33,813 nt of DNA from Candidatus Gemmiger stercoripullorum (lineage in GTDB: Bacteria > Bacillota > Clostridia > Oscillospirales > Ruminococcaceae), in assembly GCA_019119365.1 (NCBI GenBank), contig DWXD01000018.1, forward strand, positions 1 through 33,813, in the 5' to 3' direction. The position numbers and the translations under genes are program-made. Every line of letters begins with the position of its first letter. Position 1 is the stretch's first letter. Shown here piece by piece: positions 1 to 6,560 of this stretch. Below the pieces are notes generated by a model, which saw only the letters and a list, made by a program, of their open reading frames with translations, was not told where the DNA came from and did no database searches.

Positions 1-1
1 G

Positions 2-1216
2 GGCGAGGCGGGCGTGCCGTTCTTCTCCATCGCAGGCAGCGAATTTGTGGAGATGTTCGTGGGCATGGGCGCTTCCAAGGTGCGCGATTTGTTCAAGCAG
101 GCCAACGAAAAAGCGCCCTGCATCGTGTTTATCGACGAGATCGACACGATCGGCAAAAAGCGCGACGGCGCGGGCAACATCGGCGGCAACGACGAGCGCG
201 AGCAGACCCTCAACCAGCTTTTGACCGAGATGGACGGCTTTGACGCCGCCAAGGGCGTTATCATTCTGGCGGCGACCAACCGCCCCGAATCGCTGGACCC
301 GGCGCTGACCCGCCCCGGCCGCTTTGACCGCCGCGTGCCGGTCGAGCTGCCCGACCTGAAAGGCCGCGAGGAGATTTTGCGCCTGCACGCCAAAAAGGTC
401 AAGCTCGGCCCCGACTGCGACTTCGCCATCGTCGCGCGCATGACCTCGGGCGCTTCGGGCGCGGAGCTGGCGAACATCATCAACGAAGCCGCGCTGTGCG
501 CCGTGCGCCACCAGCGCCTGGCCGTGACGCAGTATGACCTGCAGGAAGCCGTGGACACCATCCTGGCCGGCGCGCAGAAGAAAAACCAGATCCTCAACGA
601 CAAAGAGCGCAGCATCGTGGCATACCACGAAGTCGGCCACGCGCTGGTGGCGGCCATCCAGTCCCACAGCGCGCCGGTGCAGAAGATCACGATCGTGCCG
701 CGCACCTCGGGCGCGCTCGGCTTTACGATGCAGGTGGAGCAGGGCGACCAGGTGCTGCTGTCCAAGGAGGAGTTGCTCGCCAAGATCGCGACCTTTACTG
801 GCGGCCGCGCGGCCGAGGAGATCGTGTTCGGCTCGGTCACGACCGGCGCTTCCAACGACATCGAGCAGGCGACCAAGCTGGCCCGCGCGATGATCACGCG
901 CTACGGCATGAGCGACGATTTCGACATGGTCGCGCTGGAAACGGTCAACAACGCCTACCTGGGCGGCGACACGAGCCTGGCCTGCAGCGCCGAGACCGCC
1001 GCCAACATCGACAAGCAGGTCGTGGCGCTTGTGCGCGCACAGCATGAAAAGGCCCGCGCCATCCTGCGCGAGAACCGCGGCAAGCTGGACGAGATCGCGC
1101 AGTATCTGTATGAAAAAGAGACGATCAGCGGCGAGGAATTTATGCGCATCCTGACCGCCGTGCCCCAGCTGCCCGGCACGGCGGAGCCCCAAACCACCCC
1201 CCAAACCAAGGTATGA
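2..1216 (+). CDS. ftsH: ATP-dependent zinc metalloprotease FtsH (5' partial)
   Basis: Membrane-anchored AAA+ protease that extracts and degrades misfolded membrane proteins and short-lived regulators. The frame is open to the left edge, so the membrane segments and the Walker A loop lie outside the window; the visible 404 codons begin at GEAG, which normally follows Walker A directly. Seen here: Walker [10 protein letters not shown] (119-145), the second region of homology with RPGRFDRR (311-334), the zinc-binding HEVGH (626-640), and the downstream [11 protein letters not shown] stretch (about 843-875) whose Asp supplies the third zinc ligand in the family. All catalytic parts in view are intact. 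The C-terminus ends in a short Pro/Thr/Gln tail. The NifX-like gene starts 16 bases after the stop, so the two are probably co-transcribed. Confidence 0.97.
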   Translation, partial: GEAGVPFFSIAGSEFVEMFVGMGASKVRDLFKQANEKAPCIVFIDEIDTIGKKRDGAGNIGGNDEREQTLNQLLTEMDGFDAAKGVIILAATNRPESLDPALTRPGRFDRRVPVELPDLKGREEILRLHAKKVKLGPDCDFAIVARMTSGASGAELANIINEAALCAVRHQRLAVTQYDLQEAVDTILAGAQKKNQILNDKERSIVAYHEVGHALVAAIQSHSAPVQKITIVPRTSGALGFTMQVEQGDQVLLSKEELLAKIATFTGGRAAEEIVFGSVTTGASNDIEQATKLARAMITRYGMSDDFDMVALETVNNAYLGGDTSLACSAETAANIDKQVVALVRAQHEKARAILRENRGKLDEIAQYLYEKETISGEEFMRILTAVPQLPGTAEPQTTPQTKV

Positions 1217-1232
1217 GAAAGGCGGAACCCCT

Positions 1233-1637
1233 ATGAAAATCGCAGTCACTTATGAAAACGGCCTGATCTTCCCGCATTTTGGGCATACGTCCCAGTTCAA
1301 GATCTACGAGGTGGAGGACGGCAAAATCGCCGCCAGCCAGGTCGTGGGCGCCGGCGGCCAGGGCCACGGCGCGCTGGCCGGGCTGCTGCGCAGCCTGCAG
1401 GTGGACACGCTGATCTGCGGCGGCATTGGCGCGGGGGCGCAGACCGCCCTGGCCGAAGCGGGCATCCGGCTGTACGGCGGGGTATCCGGCCCGGCCGACG
1501 CCGCCGTGCAGGCGCTGCTGGCCGGAACGCTGGCCTACGACCCCGACGTGCACTGTGACCACCACGACCACGCCGAGGGCCACGACTGCGCCCACCACAG
1601 CGCCGGGCACACCTGCGGCAGCTGCCGTTCGGAATAA
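1233..1637 (+). CDS. NifX/NifB-type (dinitrogenase FeMo-cofactor domain) protein with His/Cys-rich tail
   Basis: 134 aa. Residues 1-105 match the NifX/NafY fold (dinitrogenase iron-molybdenum cofactor biosynthesis family): it starts MKIAVTYENG, has the FPHFGHTSQFKIYEV segment with the family's His, and a GGIGAGAQTALAEAGIRLYGG core. In non-nitrogen-fixing anaerobes such proteins are thought to carry iron-sulfur or other metal clusters; no nif genes are visible. Residues 107-134 are a dense metal-binding tail (about eight His, four Cys, including HDCAHH and CGSC). The start is set by AAAGGCGG eight bases upstream of ATG. It lies directly behind ftsH. Function beyond metal or cluster binding is not known to me. 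Confidence 0.85.
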   Translation: MKIAVTYENGLIFPHFGHTSQFKIYEVEDGKIAASQVVGAGGQGHGALAGLLRSLQVDTLICGGIGAGAQTALAEAGIRLYGGVSGPADAAVQALLAGTLAYDPDVHCDHHDHAEGHDCAHHSAGHTCGSCRSE

Positions 1638-1671
1638 GGAGGCACCCCCTGCGGCCATCCACCACGCAAAG

Positions 1672-1712
1672 GCCCCCTTGTTATAGGGGGCTGGCCGCGG
1701 CGCAAGCCGCGG
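1672..1712 (+). terminator. Two adjacent GC hairpins after the ftsH-nifX unit
   Basis: GCCCCCT (1672-1678) pairs with AGGGGGC (1685-1691), and CCGCGGC (1695-1701) pairs with GCCGCGG (1706-1712). They lie 35-75 bases after the NifX-like stop. Neither is followed by a T-run, so they may be transcript 3'-end stabilisers or part of the repeat region rather than a classical intrinsic terminator. Confidence 0.4.
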
Positions 1713-1744
1713 ACTGGGGGATCGCCCGAAAAACGCCGCCCGCC

Positions 1745-1836
1745 CCCGTAGGGGCCGGTTCCAGAGAAACCACCCGTTTCACCTTCGGCTGCCGTTTCCG
1801 GTTGCTCTGTAGGGCGGGCGATTTCGCCCGCCCTAC
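1745..1836 (-). repeat. Dispersed palindrome-plus-conserved-block element, copy 1
   Basis: A 28-bp inverted repeat (arms GTAGGGCGGGCG 1809-1820 and CGCCCGCCCTAC 1825-1836) is followed, on the minus strand, by about 50 bases that recur almost unchanged at 17276-17322 on the plus strand; shared blocks include GCAACCGGAAACGGCAGCC and GAAGGT. The minus-strand continuation holds a GCCCC/GGGGC stem and then TTTTT. No coding potential is apparent. Confidence 0.75.
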
Positions 1837-1893
1837 GGGGCCGGGGAAACCGCGGCGGCGAACCGGGGACCCCGCGGCGGCGCAAACGCCCGC

Positions 1894-2530
1894 GGGAGGG
1901 CCATGGCCCTCCCCTACGAACCGCGGCAAACGATCGACCAAACGGGATGACTGTGGCAACGCGGGGTCACACGGGCGGGATAAATCCCGCCCCTACGAAT
2001 CAATTTTATGTTTTTGACCAACCGGGACGGCCACCGCTACCCGGGCGGCCATAGGGCGGGATGCCCTCATCCCGCCGCGGTTTGCGCCGCCGCCAACACC
2101 CGCGGGCGGATATGGAATCCGCCCCTACGGACGGCGGCACGGCGCACGGCCAAACGGGAAACCACAACCCTGCGGCATTGCAAACTCGTGTAGGGGACGA
2201 TGCTTGCATCGTCCCGGGGACTTTGCGGCGGCGCGGGGTTCCCCGGGCGGGATCTCCGGCCTAAGAGCCGCCGCTGCGCGGCGGTTGGCCTCCGAAACGC
2301 GCCTGCGGGCGCAGTAAATCCCGCCCCTACGAATCAATTTTATGTTTTGGGCCAACCGGGATGGCCGCAGCCACCCGGGCGGCCGTAGGGTGGGATGCCC
2401 TCATCCCGCCGCGGTTTGCGCCGGCGCGAACACCCGCGGGCGGATATGGAATCCGCCCCTACAACCCTATGGCGGACGGCCGGCCAAACGGTATGGCCGC
2501 AGCCATGCAGGCAAACGCAGGGCGGGATGC
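1894..2530 (-). repeat. Hairpin array A (composite inverted units, about 140-bp period)
   Basis: Gene-free region between convergent transcription units. Hairpins: GGGAGGGCC/GGCCCTCCC (1894-1913), GGGCGGGAT/ATCCCGCCC (1973-1992), GGCGGGATG/CATCCCGCC (2055-2076), GGGCGGAT/ATCCGCCC (2104-2124), GGGACGATGC/GCATCGTCCC (2194-2215). They assemble into composite units 2051-2128, 2190-2330 and 2385-2462, each bounded by GTAGGG-type and CCCTAC ends. The block 1993-2128 is repeated at 2331-2462, including the linker that begins GAATCAATTTTATGTTTT. Assigned to the minus strand because it is the reverse complement of array D. The frames across it have no start signals or recognisable protein. Confidence 0.85.
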
Positions 2531-2552
2531 CCCTGTTTTTCAAAAAGACCAA

Positions 2553-2587
2553 AGCGCCCCGCTGCCCAAGATGGGCGGCGGGGCGCT
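2553..2587 (-). terminator. Intrinsic terminator of the HAD phosphatase gene
   Basis: A 16-bp stem, AGCGCCCCGCTGCCCA (2553-2568) against TGGGCGGCGGGGCGCT (2572-2587) with one G-T wobble and a 3-base loop. On the minus strand it is followed by TTGGTCTTTTTG. It lies 46 bases past the stop of the HAD gene. Confidence 0.85.
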
Positions 2588-2632
2588 GTTTTGTATTCGT
2601 TCTATATTTTTCGCAGGGTTTCTCGCAGGCGC

Positions 2633-3475
2633 TCAGCCGTGCAGCGCGCTGCGCAGCGCGGCGATGAGCTCGTTCTGGTATTCGGGGCTGAAGGTGCCGT
2701 GCAGCAGCTTGGGCAGGGCTTCCTCCTGCAGGCGGCGCCAGCTTTCGGCTTCGCGCCCGGGCAGCACCGGCACAAAGGCCACGCCGTTGGCCGCGGCGGC
2801 CTGGGCGTCGCCCATCGCGTCGCCCACCATCATCACCTTGCGGCTCTCGTACCCGCAGGCGAGCATGGAGGCGATAGAGTTGGCCTTGCTGCCGACCTCC
2901 TGCCCAAAGATGACGTCCGCATGGCGGGCCAGGCCGTAGCGCGTCCATTCGCTTTCGATGGCGGACTCGTTCGCGGCGGAGACGACCGCCACATCGGCCA
3001 CCGCGTGCAGCTGGCGCAGGCTGGCCTCCACGCCGGGGAACGGCTCAAAGGTGGGCTCCAGCGCCTGGATGCGGCGGTTGCAGGCGTTGTTCCACTCCTG
3101 CAGTTTGCGCAGCGCAACGCTGCCGGTGCGCAGCAGTTCCTGCTGCAGGCTGCCGGTGCTCAGCTCGGTGGCGGTGCGCACCCAGGCGGCGATGTCCTCG
3201 GCCCCGGGCACCTCGATGCCGCGGTTTTTCAGGCGGTCAAACACAAGCACGACGCTCTCAAAGCGGGAGATGCCGCGCGTGATGCCCAAAAGGTTGATGT
3301 CCTCCCAGGCGGCGGTGATGTAATCGGCCTCCTCGTCCAGGGAGAAGACGCGGATCAGCTCCGGGCAGAAGACGGTCGTGTGCTTGATGCGCACGGTATC
3401 CATCACACAGCCGTCCGAATCCAGGCAGACCAGAAACTCCCGCCGTTTTACAAAATCCGTCAATACGCTCGCCAT
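2633..3475 (-). CDS. HAD-family phosphatase
   Basis: 280 aa, soluble, haloacid-dehalogenase superfamily hydrolase of the phosphoglycolate phosphatase-like group. All four HAD motifs are present: LDSDGCV with the nucleophile Asp19 and Asp21, a Ser in VVSAANES (motif II), Lys in GQEVGSKANS (motif III), and VGDAMGD (motif IV). The residues between motifs I and II (about 25-145) form a long helical cap, so the substrate is probably a small phosphorylated metabolite; it cannot be named from sequence. Start chosen at ATG 3475 because GGGGGAT lies eight bases upstream and a sigma-A promoter lies just beyond it; a longer frame upstream has no signals. It has its own promoter and terminator, so it is a single-gene unit downstream of the sirtuin. 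Confidence 0.88.
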   Translation of the reverse strand: MASVLTDFVKRREFLVCLDSDGCVMDTVRIKHTTVFCPELIRVFSLDEEADYITAAWEDINLLGITRGISRFESVVLVFDRLKNRGIEVPGAEDIAAWVRTATELSTGSLQQELLRTGSVALRKLQEWNNACNRRIQALEPTFEPFPGVEASLRQLHAVADVAVVSAANESAIESEWTRYGLARHADVIFGQEVGSKANSIASMLACGYESRKVMMVGDAMGDAQAAAANGVAFVPVLPGREAESWRRLQEEALPKLLHGTFSPEYQNELIAALRSALHG

Positions 3476-3553
3476 CCGCTTATCCCCCTTTTTGCCTTGT
3501 CCGGCCACGCCGCCTGCGGCGGGGGCTTTCCCCCGCCCGGCCGACACATCTTA

Positions 3554-3582
3554 ATCATACCAGACCCGGCGGAAAATTCCAA
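3554..3582 (-). promoter_or_regulatory. Sigma-A promoter of the HAD gene
   Basis: Minus strand TTGGAA (3582-3577), 17-base spacer, TATGAT (3559-3554). It is about 80 bases upstream of the HAD ATG. A GC-rich inverted repeat (about 3505-3543) occupies the 5' leader. Confidence 0.7.
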
Positions 3583-3656
3583 GGGTTTTGTGAAAAATGT
3601 CGGTAAATTTTTACGGCAGCGCCTTCTTTTTTGGAAAACCGTTTGCAAAAGCGCGG

Positions 3657-4385
3657 CTAAACCGCCCCCTGCCCCAGCGCCTGGCCGATCGGCATGTGCA
3701 AAACAAGATCGGCCTGCGCGTCGGCCGGGGTGGGCTGTTTGTTGATGACGATGAGCCCGTCGCCGTTAAAATACCGCAGCAGCCCCGCGGCCGGGTAGAC
3801 GACCAGGCTGGTGCCGCCCACGATGAGCAGGTCCGCCTGGCGGATGGCGTTGACCGCGCCCTCGATCACATCGGCGTCGAGGCCCTCCTCATACAGCACG
3901 ACGTCCGGCTTGACAAGGCCGCCGCACTCGGTACAGTGGGGCACGCCGTCGCCCTGCGCCCCGGCCTGTTCGATGAACTCGACCGGGTAGAACCGGCCGC
4001 AGCGCGTGCAGTAGTTGCGCAGCGTGGAGCCGTGCAGCTCGTACACGGTCTTGCTGCCCGCGGCCTGGTGCAGGCCGTCGATGTTCTGGGTGACGACGGC
4101 TTTGCACTTGCCCGCGCGCTCCAGCGCCGCCAGCCGCTTGTGGGCGGCGTTCGGCTCTGCGCCGTGCACAATGAGCTTTTCGCGGTAGAAGCGGTAAAAT
4201 TCCGCCGTATGCTCGACAAAAAAGCTGTGCGAGAGCATGACTTCGGGCGGGTAGGCAAACTTCTGGTGGTACAGCCCGTCCACGCTGCGGAAATCCGGGA
4301 TGCCGCTTTCGGTCGAGACGCCCGCCCCGCCGAAAAAGACGATCCGCTTGCTTTTTTCGATCCATTGTTCCAGTTCGGGTACCAT
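3657..4385 (-). CDS. cobB: NAD-dependent protein deacylase, Sir2 family
   Basis: 242 aa sirtuin. It removes acetyl or other acyl groups from protein lysines using NAD+, giving O-acyl-ADP-ribose and nicotinamide. Visible: GAGVSTESGIPDFR (residues 20-33) for NAD binding, TQNIDGLH (99-106), the catalytic His118 in ELHG, two zinc-ribbon pairs Cys126/Cys129 and Cys151/Cys154, and GTSLVVYPAAGL near the C-terminus. Length and motifs fit the bacterial class U/III sirtuins. ATG with AAAGGAG seven bases upstream. It follows nnrD by 31 bases on the same strand, so the two NAD-linked genes (NAD(P)HX repair and an NAD-consuming deacylase) are likely co-transcribed. Confidence 0.95.
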   Translation of the reverse strand: MVPELEQWIEKSKRIVFFGGAGVSTESGIPDFRSVDGLYHQKFAYPPEVMLSHSFFVEHTAEFYRFYREKLIVHGAEPNAAHKRLAALERAGKCKAVVTQNIDGLHQAAGSKTVYELHGSTLRNYCTRCGRFYPVEFIEQAGAQGDGVPHCTECGGLVKPDVVLYEEGLDADVIEGAVNAIRQADLLIVGGTSLVVYPAAGLLRYFNGDGLIVINKQPTPADAQADLVLHMPIGQALGQGAV

Positions 4386-4416
4386 AGTGCGCTCCTTTCA
4401 CAAGATATGACCGGGT

Positions 4417-5295
4417 TTACCGCCCCTGCTCCCCCAGCAGGGCGCCCAGGTCGGCCAGGATATCGTGCGGCAGCATGGTCATGCGGCTGGTGCGTTTGGC
4501 GCAACGGTCGGCCGCCGCGCCGTGCAGCCACACCGCGCACAGCGCCGCGTCGAACGCCGTCAGGCCCTGCGCCAGCAGCGCGGCCAGCAGCCCGGCCAGC
4601 ACATCGCCGCTGCCGCCGCGGGCCAGGCCGGGGTTGCCGGTCGTGTTCTGCACAAGCCGCCCGTCCGGCGCGGCCACCAGCGTACCCGCGCCCTTGAGCA
4701 CCGCCACGCAGCCAAACCGCTGCGCGCAGCGCTGCGCGGCCCCGGGGCGGTCGGCCTGCACGGCGTCCACCGTCGTGCCCAGCAGGCGGGCCATCTCGCC
4801 CGGGTGCGGCGTGAGCACGGTGCAGGCGGGCAAAAACGGCGTCTGGCCCAGCTCCCCGGCGGCGATGGCGTTGAGGGCGTCGGCGTCCAGCACGGCGCCG
4901 CGCCACGGCGCGCCCGGCCCCAGCAGCGCCTGCAGCGCCGCCCCCGCGCTGACGCCCAGCCCCGGCCCGGCCAGCAGCACGGCCGGTTTTTCGGTAAAGC
5001 GCTGGCGCACGGCGGCCGCGTCGGCGGCCAGGATGCCGCCGTCCGCATCGGTGCGGCAGGGCAGGGCGCAGCACTCCGGCGTGCGGGCCAGCACAAGCTG
5101 CACGACCGGCTCCACGCTGGCCAGGTAGACAAGGCCCGCCCCGCCGCGCAGCGCGCCTTCGCAGCAGAGCGCGGCCGCCCCGCGGTAGGCCAGGCTGCCC
5201 GCCACGGCCGCCACGCTGCCGTAGCTGCCCTTGTTGGTGTCGGCCTCGCGCTGCGGCAGGCGGGAGAATACCTCCGCCGCTGTGATCATGCGCAT
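4417..5295 (-). CDS. nnrD: ADP-dependent NAD(P)H-hydrate dehydratase (NnrD domain only)
   Basis: 292 aa of the YjeF C-terminal/carbohydrate-kinase-like family. It repairs hydrated NADH or NADPH (the S epimer) by ADP-dependent dehydration. Visible family marks: GSYGSVAAVAGS near residue 25, ALRGGAGLVYLA near residue 50, LTPHPGEMARL in the middle, VLKGAGTLVAAPDG, and the glycine-rich GNPGLARGGSGDVLAG near residue 225 that contains the catalytic Asp. The partner epimerase domain (NnrE), often fused at the N-terminus, is absent, so an epimerase would have to be encoded elsewhere. The start is ATG 5295, with GGGAAGGGGG about eight bases upstream; ATG 5289 in the same frame is an alternative. It is 21 bases behind the exporter gene. 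Confidence 0.92.
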   Translation of the reverse strand: MRMITAAEVFSRLPQREADTNKGSYGSVAAVAGSLAYRGAAALCCEGALRGGAGLVYLASVEPVVQLVLARTPECCALPCRTDADGGILAADAAAVRQRFTEKPAVLLAGPGLGVSAGAALQALLGPGAPWRGAVLDADALNAIAAGELGQTPFLPACTVLTPHPGEMARLLGTTVDAVQADRPGAAQRCAQRFGCVAVLKGAGTLVAAPDGRLVQNTTGNPGLARGGSGDVLAGLLAALLAQGLTAFDAALCAVWLHGAAADRCAKRTSRMTMLPHDILADLGALLGEQGR

Positions 5296-5316
5296 GGGAA
5301 AGCCCCCTTCCCTAAT

Positions 5317-5796
5317 TTATCTCGTCTGTTTCGGCCCGCGGTACTGGTGGCGGGAGACCGTGCGCGGCAACGGGATGCTGCACACGATGGCAATGCCGAG
5401 CGCCAGGGCCACGGCGGTCTTGAGCGTTTCGACACCTTTGGCGGCAAAGAGCTGTTCTTCGTTGAGCAGCAGGTAGTAAGCCGTATAGTAGATGCCCGCG
5501 CCGGGCACAAGCGGGAAGATGCCGCAGAGCAGGAACAGCGTGATCGGCGCTTTGTGGGCGATGGCGAAAAACCGCGCGAAGCCGGTCAGCGGCAGCGCCG
5601 CCACCAGCGTGGCCACCGGGGCCGAAAGCCCCGCCGCCGTGCCCAGCACATACACGATCCAGCCGACCGCACCGGTCAGCCCGCAGGAGAGGAAATGCCG
5701 CCGCGGCGTCTGGAACGCAACGGCAAAACAGATGGTGGCGACAATGGCCGCGCCGAACTGCCACACGCAGCCCGGCAGCGAAAACGGCTGCATCAT
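5317..5796 (-). CDS. Threonine/serine exporter, C-terminal-half subunit (ThrE_2-like)
   Basis: 159 aa, almost entirely hydrophobic, with about five membrane segments. It resembles the second half of ThrE-type amino acid exporters, which in many Firmicutes is a separate gene. Visible: a central GFARFFAIAHKAPITLF segment and FPLVPGAGIYYTAYYLL, which carries the family's conserved P-GAG turn. The ATGATG start overlaps the TGA stop of the upstream half, a translational-coupling arrangement. It ends in a basic tail. The pair probably makes a two-component inner-membrane exporter; the substrate is inferred from family only. Confidence 0.87.
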   Translation of the reverse strand: MMQPFSLPGCVWQFGAAIVATICFAVAFQTPRRHFLSCGLTGAVGWIVYVLGTAAGLSAPVATLVAALPLTGFARFFAIAHKAPITLFLLCGIFPLVPGAGIYYTAYYLLLNEEQLFAAKGVETLKTAVALALGIAIVCSIPLPRTVSRHQYRGPKQTR

Positions 5797-6560
5797 AACG
5801 GCACCCCCAAGAGCGTATTGGCCGCGATGTAGGTCAGCGCAACGCCGCAGGCCAGGCACCCGGCCACCAGCAGCGCGTCGAACAGGCGGATGGTGCCGGA
5901 GAGGTAATCGGCGTTGATGAGGTCGCGGATGGCCATGGTCAGCGAGACGCCGGGCGTGAGCACCATCAGCGCGCCGATGATCGCGCGCGGCGCGCGGTAC
6001 CCGGCGCCCCACAGCGGCGCGGCGGCCAAACACAGCGCCGTGCACACAGCCGCGCCCGCAATGTCGGTAAACACCTTGCTGACGCCGCCGCGCGCAAACA
6101 GGCGCAGCAGCAGCATTTCGGCCAGGCCGGCAAAAAAGGCGGTGACGATCTCCGGCGCAGCGCCGCCGAACAGATAGCCGAAGCAGGCGCTGCCCACCGC
6201 GCCCGCCAGCCAGGCCATGCGCGGGCCGTATTCCGGCAGGGCGCGGGCTTCGGCCAGGGCGGCTTCGGCCCCGGGCAGGTCGGTCTGCCCGGCCGCCAGC
6301 CGCCGGGACAGCGCGTTGACCGCCTCGACCCGGCCGAGATGGATGCGCACGCGCGGGATGTGGCGCACGGCGGAGGATTCCCCGGCCGCGCTTTCGGCCG
6401 AGGCAAAGATGCCGTTGGTCAGCACATAGACGTGGAAGCCCTCGACGCCCAGGCTGCGGGCCATGATCTCCATCGTGTCCTGCGCGCGGAACACCTCGCC
6501 GCCGTTTTCCAGCATCGTTTTGCCGGCTTCCACCACCAGCTCCAGGGCGCGGTCCCTCAT
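5793..6560 (-). CDS. Threonine/serine exporter, N-terminal-half subunit (ThrE/DUF1212)
   Basis: 255 aa. The N-terminal 110 residues form the soluble DUF1212 part: ENGGEVFRAQDTMEIMARSL near residue 18 is the typical family start, and HVYVLTNGIFASA follows. About five membrane segments then run from residue 125 to the end, with LTPGVSLTMAIRDL marking the last third. It works with the next gene as a split ThrE exporter. Start at ATG 6560: AAAGGGG is about eight bases upstream, and the ATGA overlaps the stop of the YfhO-like gene, so translation of three genes is chained. Confidence 0.9.
   Translation of the reverse strand: MRDRALELVVEAGKTMLENGGEVFRAQDTMEIMARSLGVEGFHVYVLTNGIFASAESAAGESSAVRHIPRVRIHLGRVEAVNALSRRLAAGQTDLPGAEAALAEARALPEYGPRMAWLAGAVGSACFGYLFGGAAPEIVTAFFAGLAEMLLLRLFARGGVSKVFTDIAGAAVCTALCLAAAPLWGAGYRAPRAIIGALMVLTPGVSLTMAIRDLINADYLSGTIRLFDALLVAGCLACGVALTYIAANTLLGVPL

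Noticed and set aside
1802..2529. Small proteins rich in RDEGIPPYGR/GADSISARG-like strings encoded in the arrays
   Set aside because: The same peptides appear in any frame crossing the hairpin modules on either strand, without ribosome sites; they are translations of the repeats.
2342..3745. Long plus-strand open frame over the HAD gene
   Set aside because: It starts in array A, has no ribosome site, and its product has no recognisable domain; it is the antisense shadow of the HAD gene.
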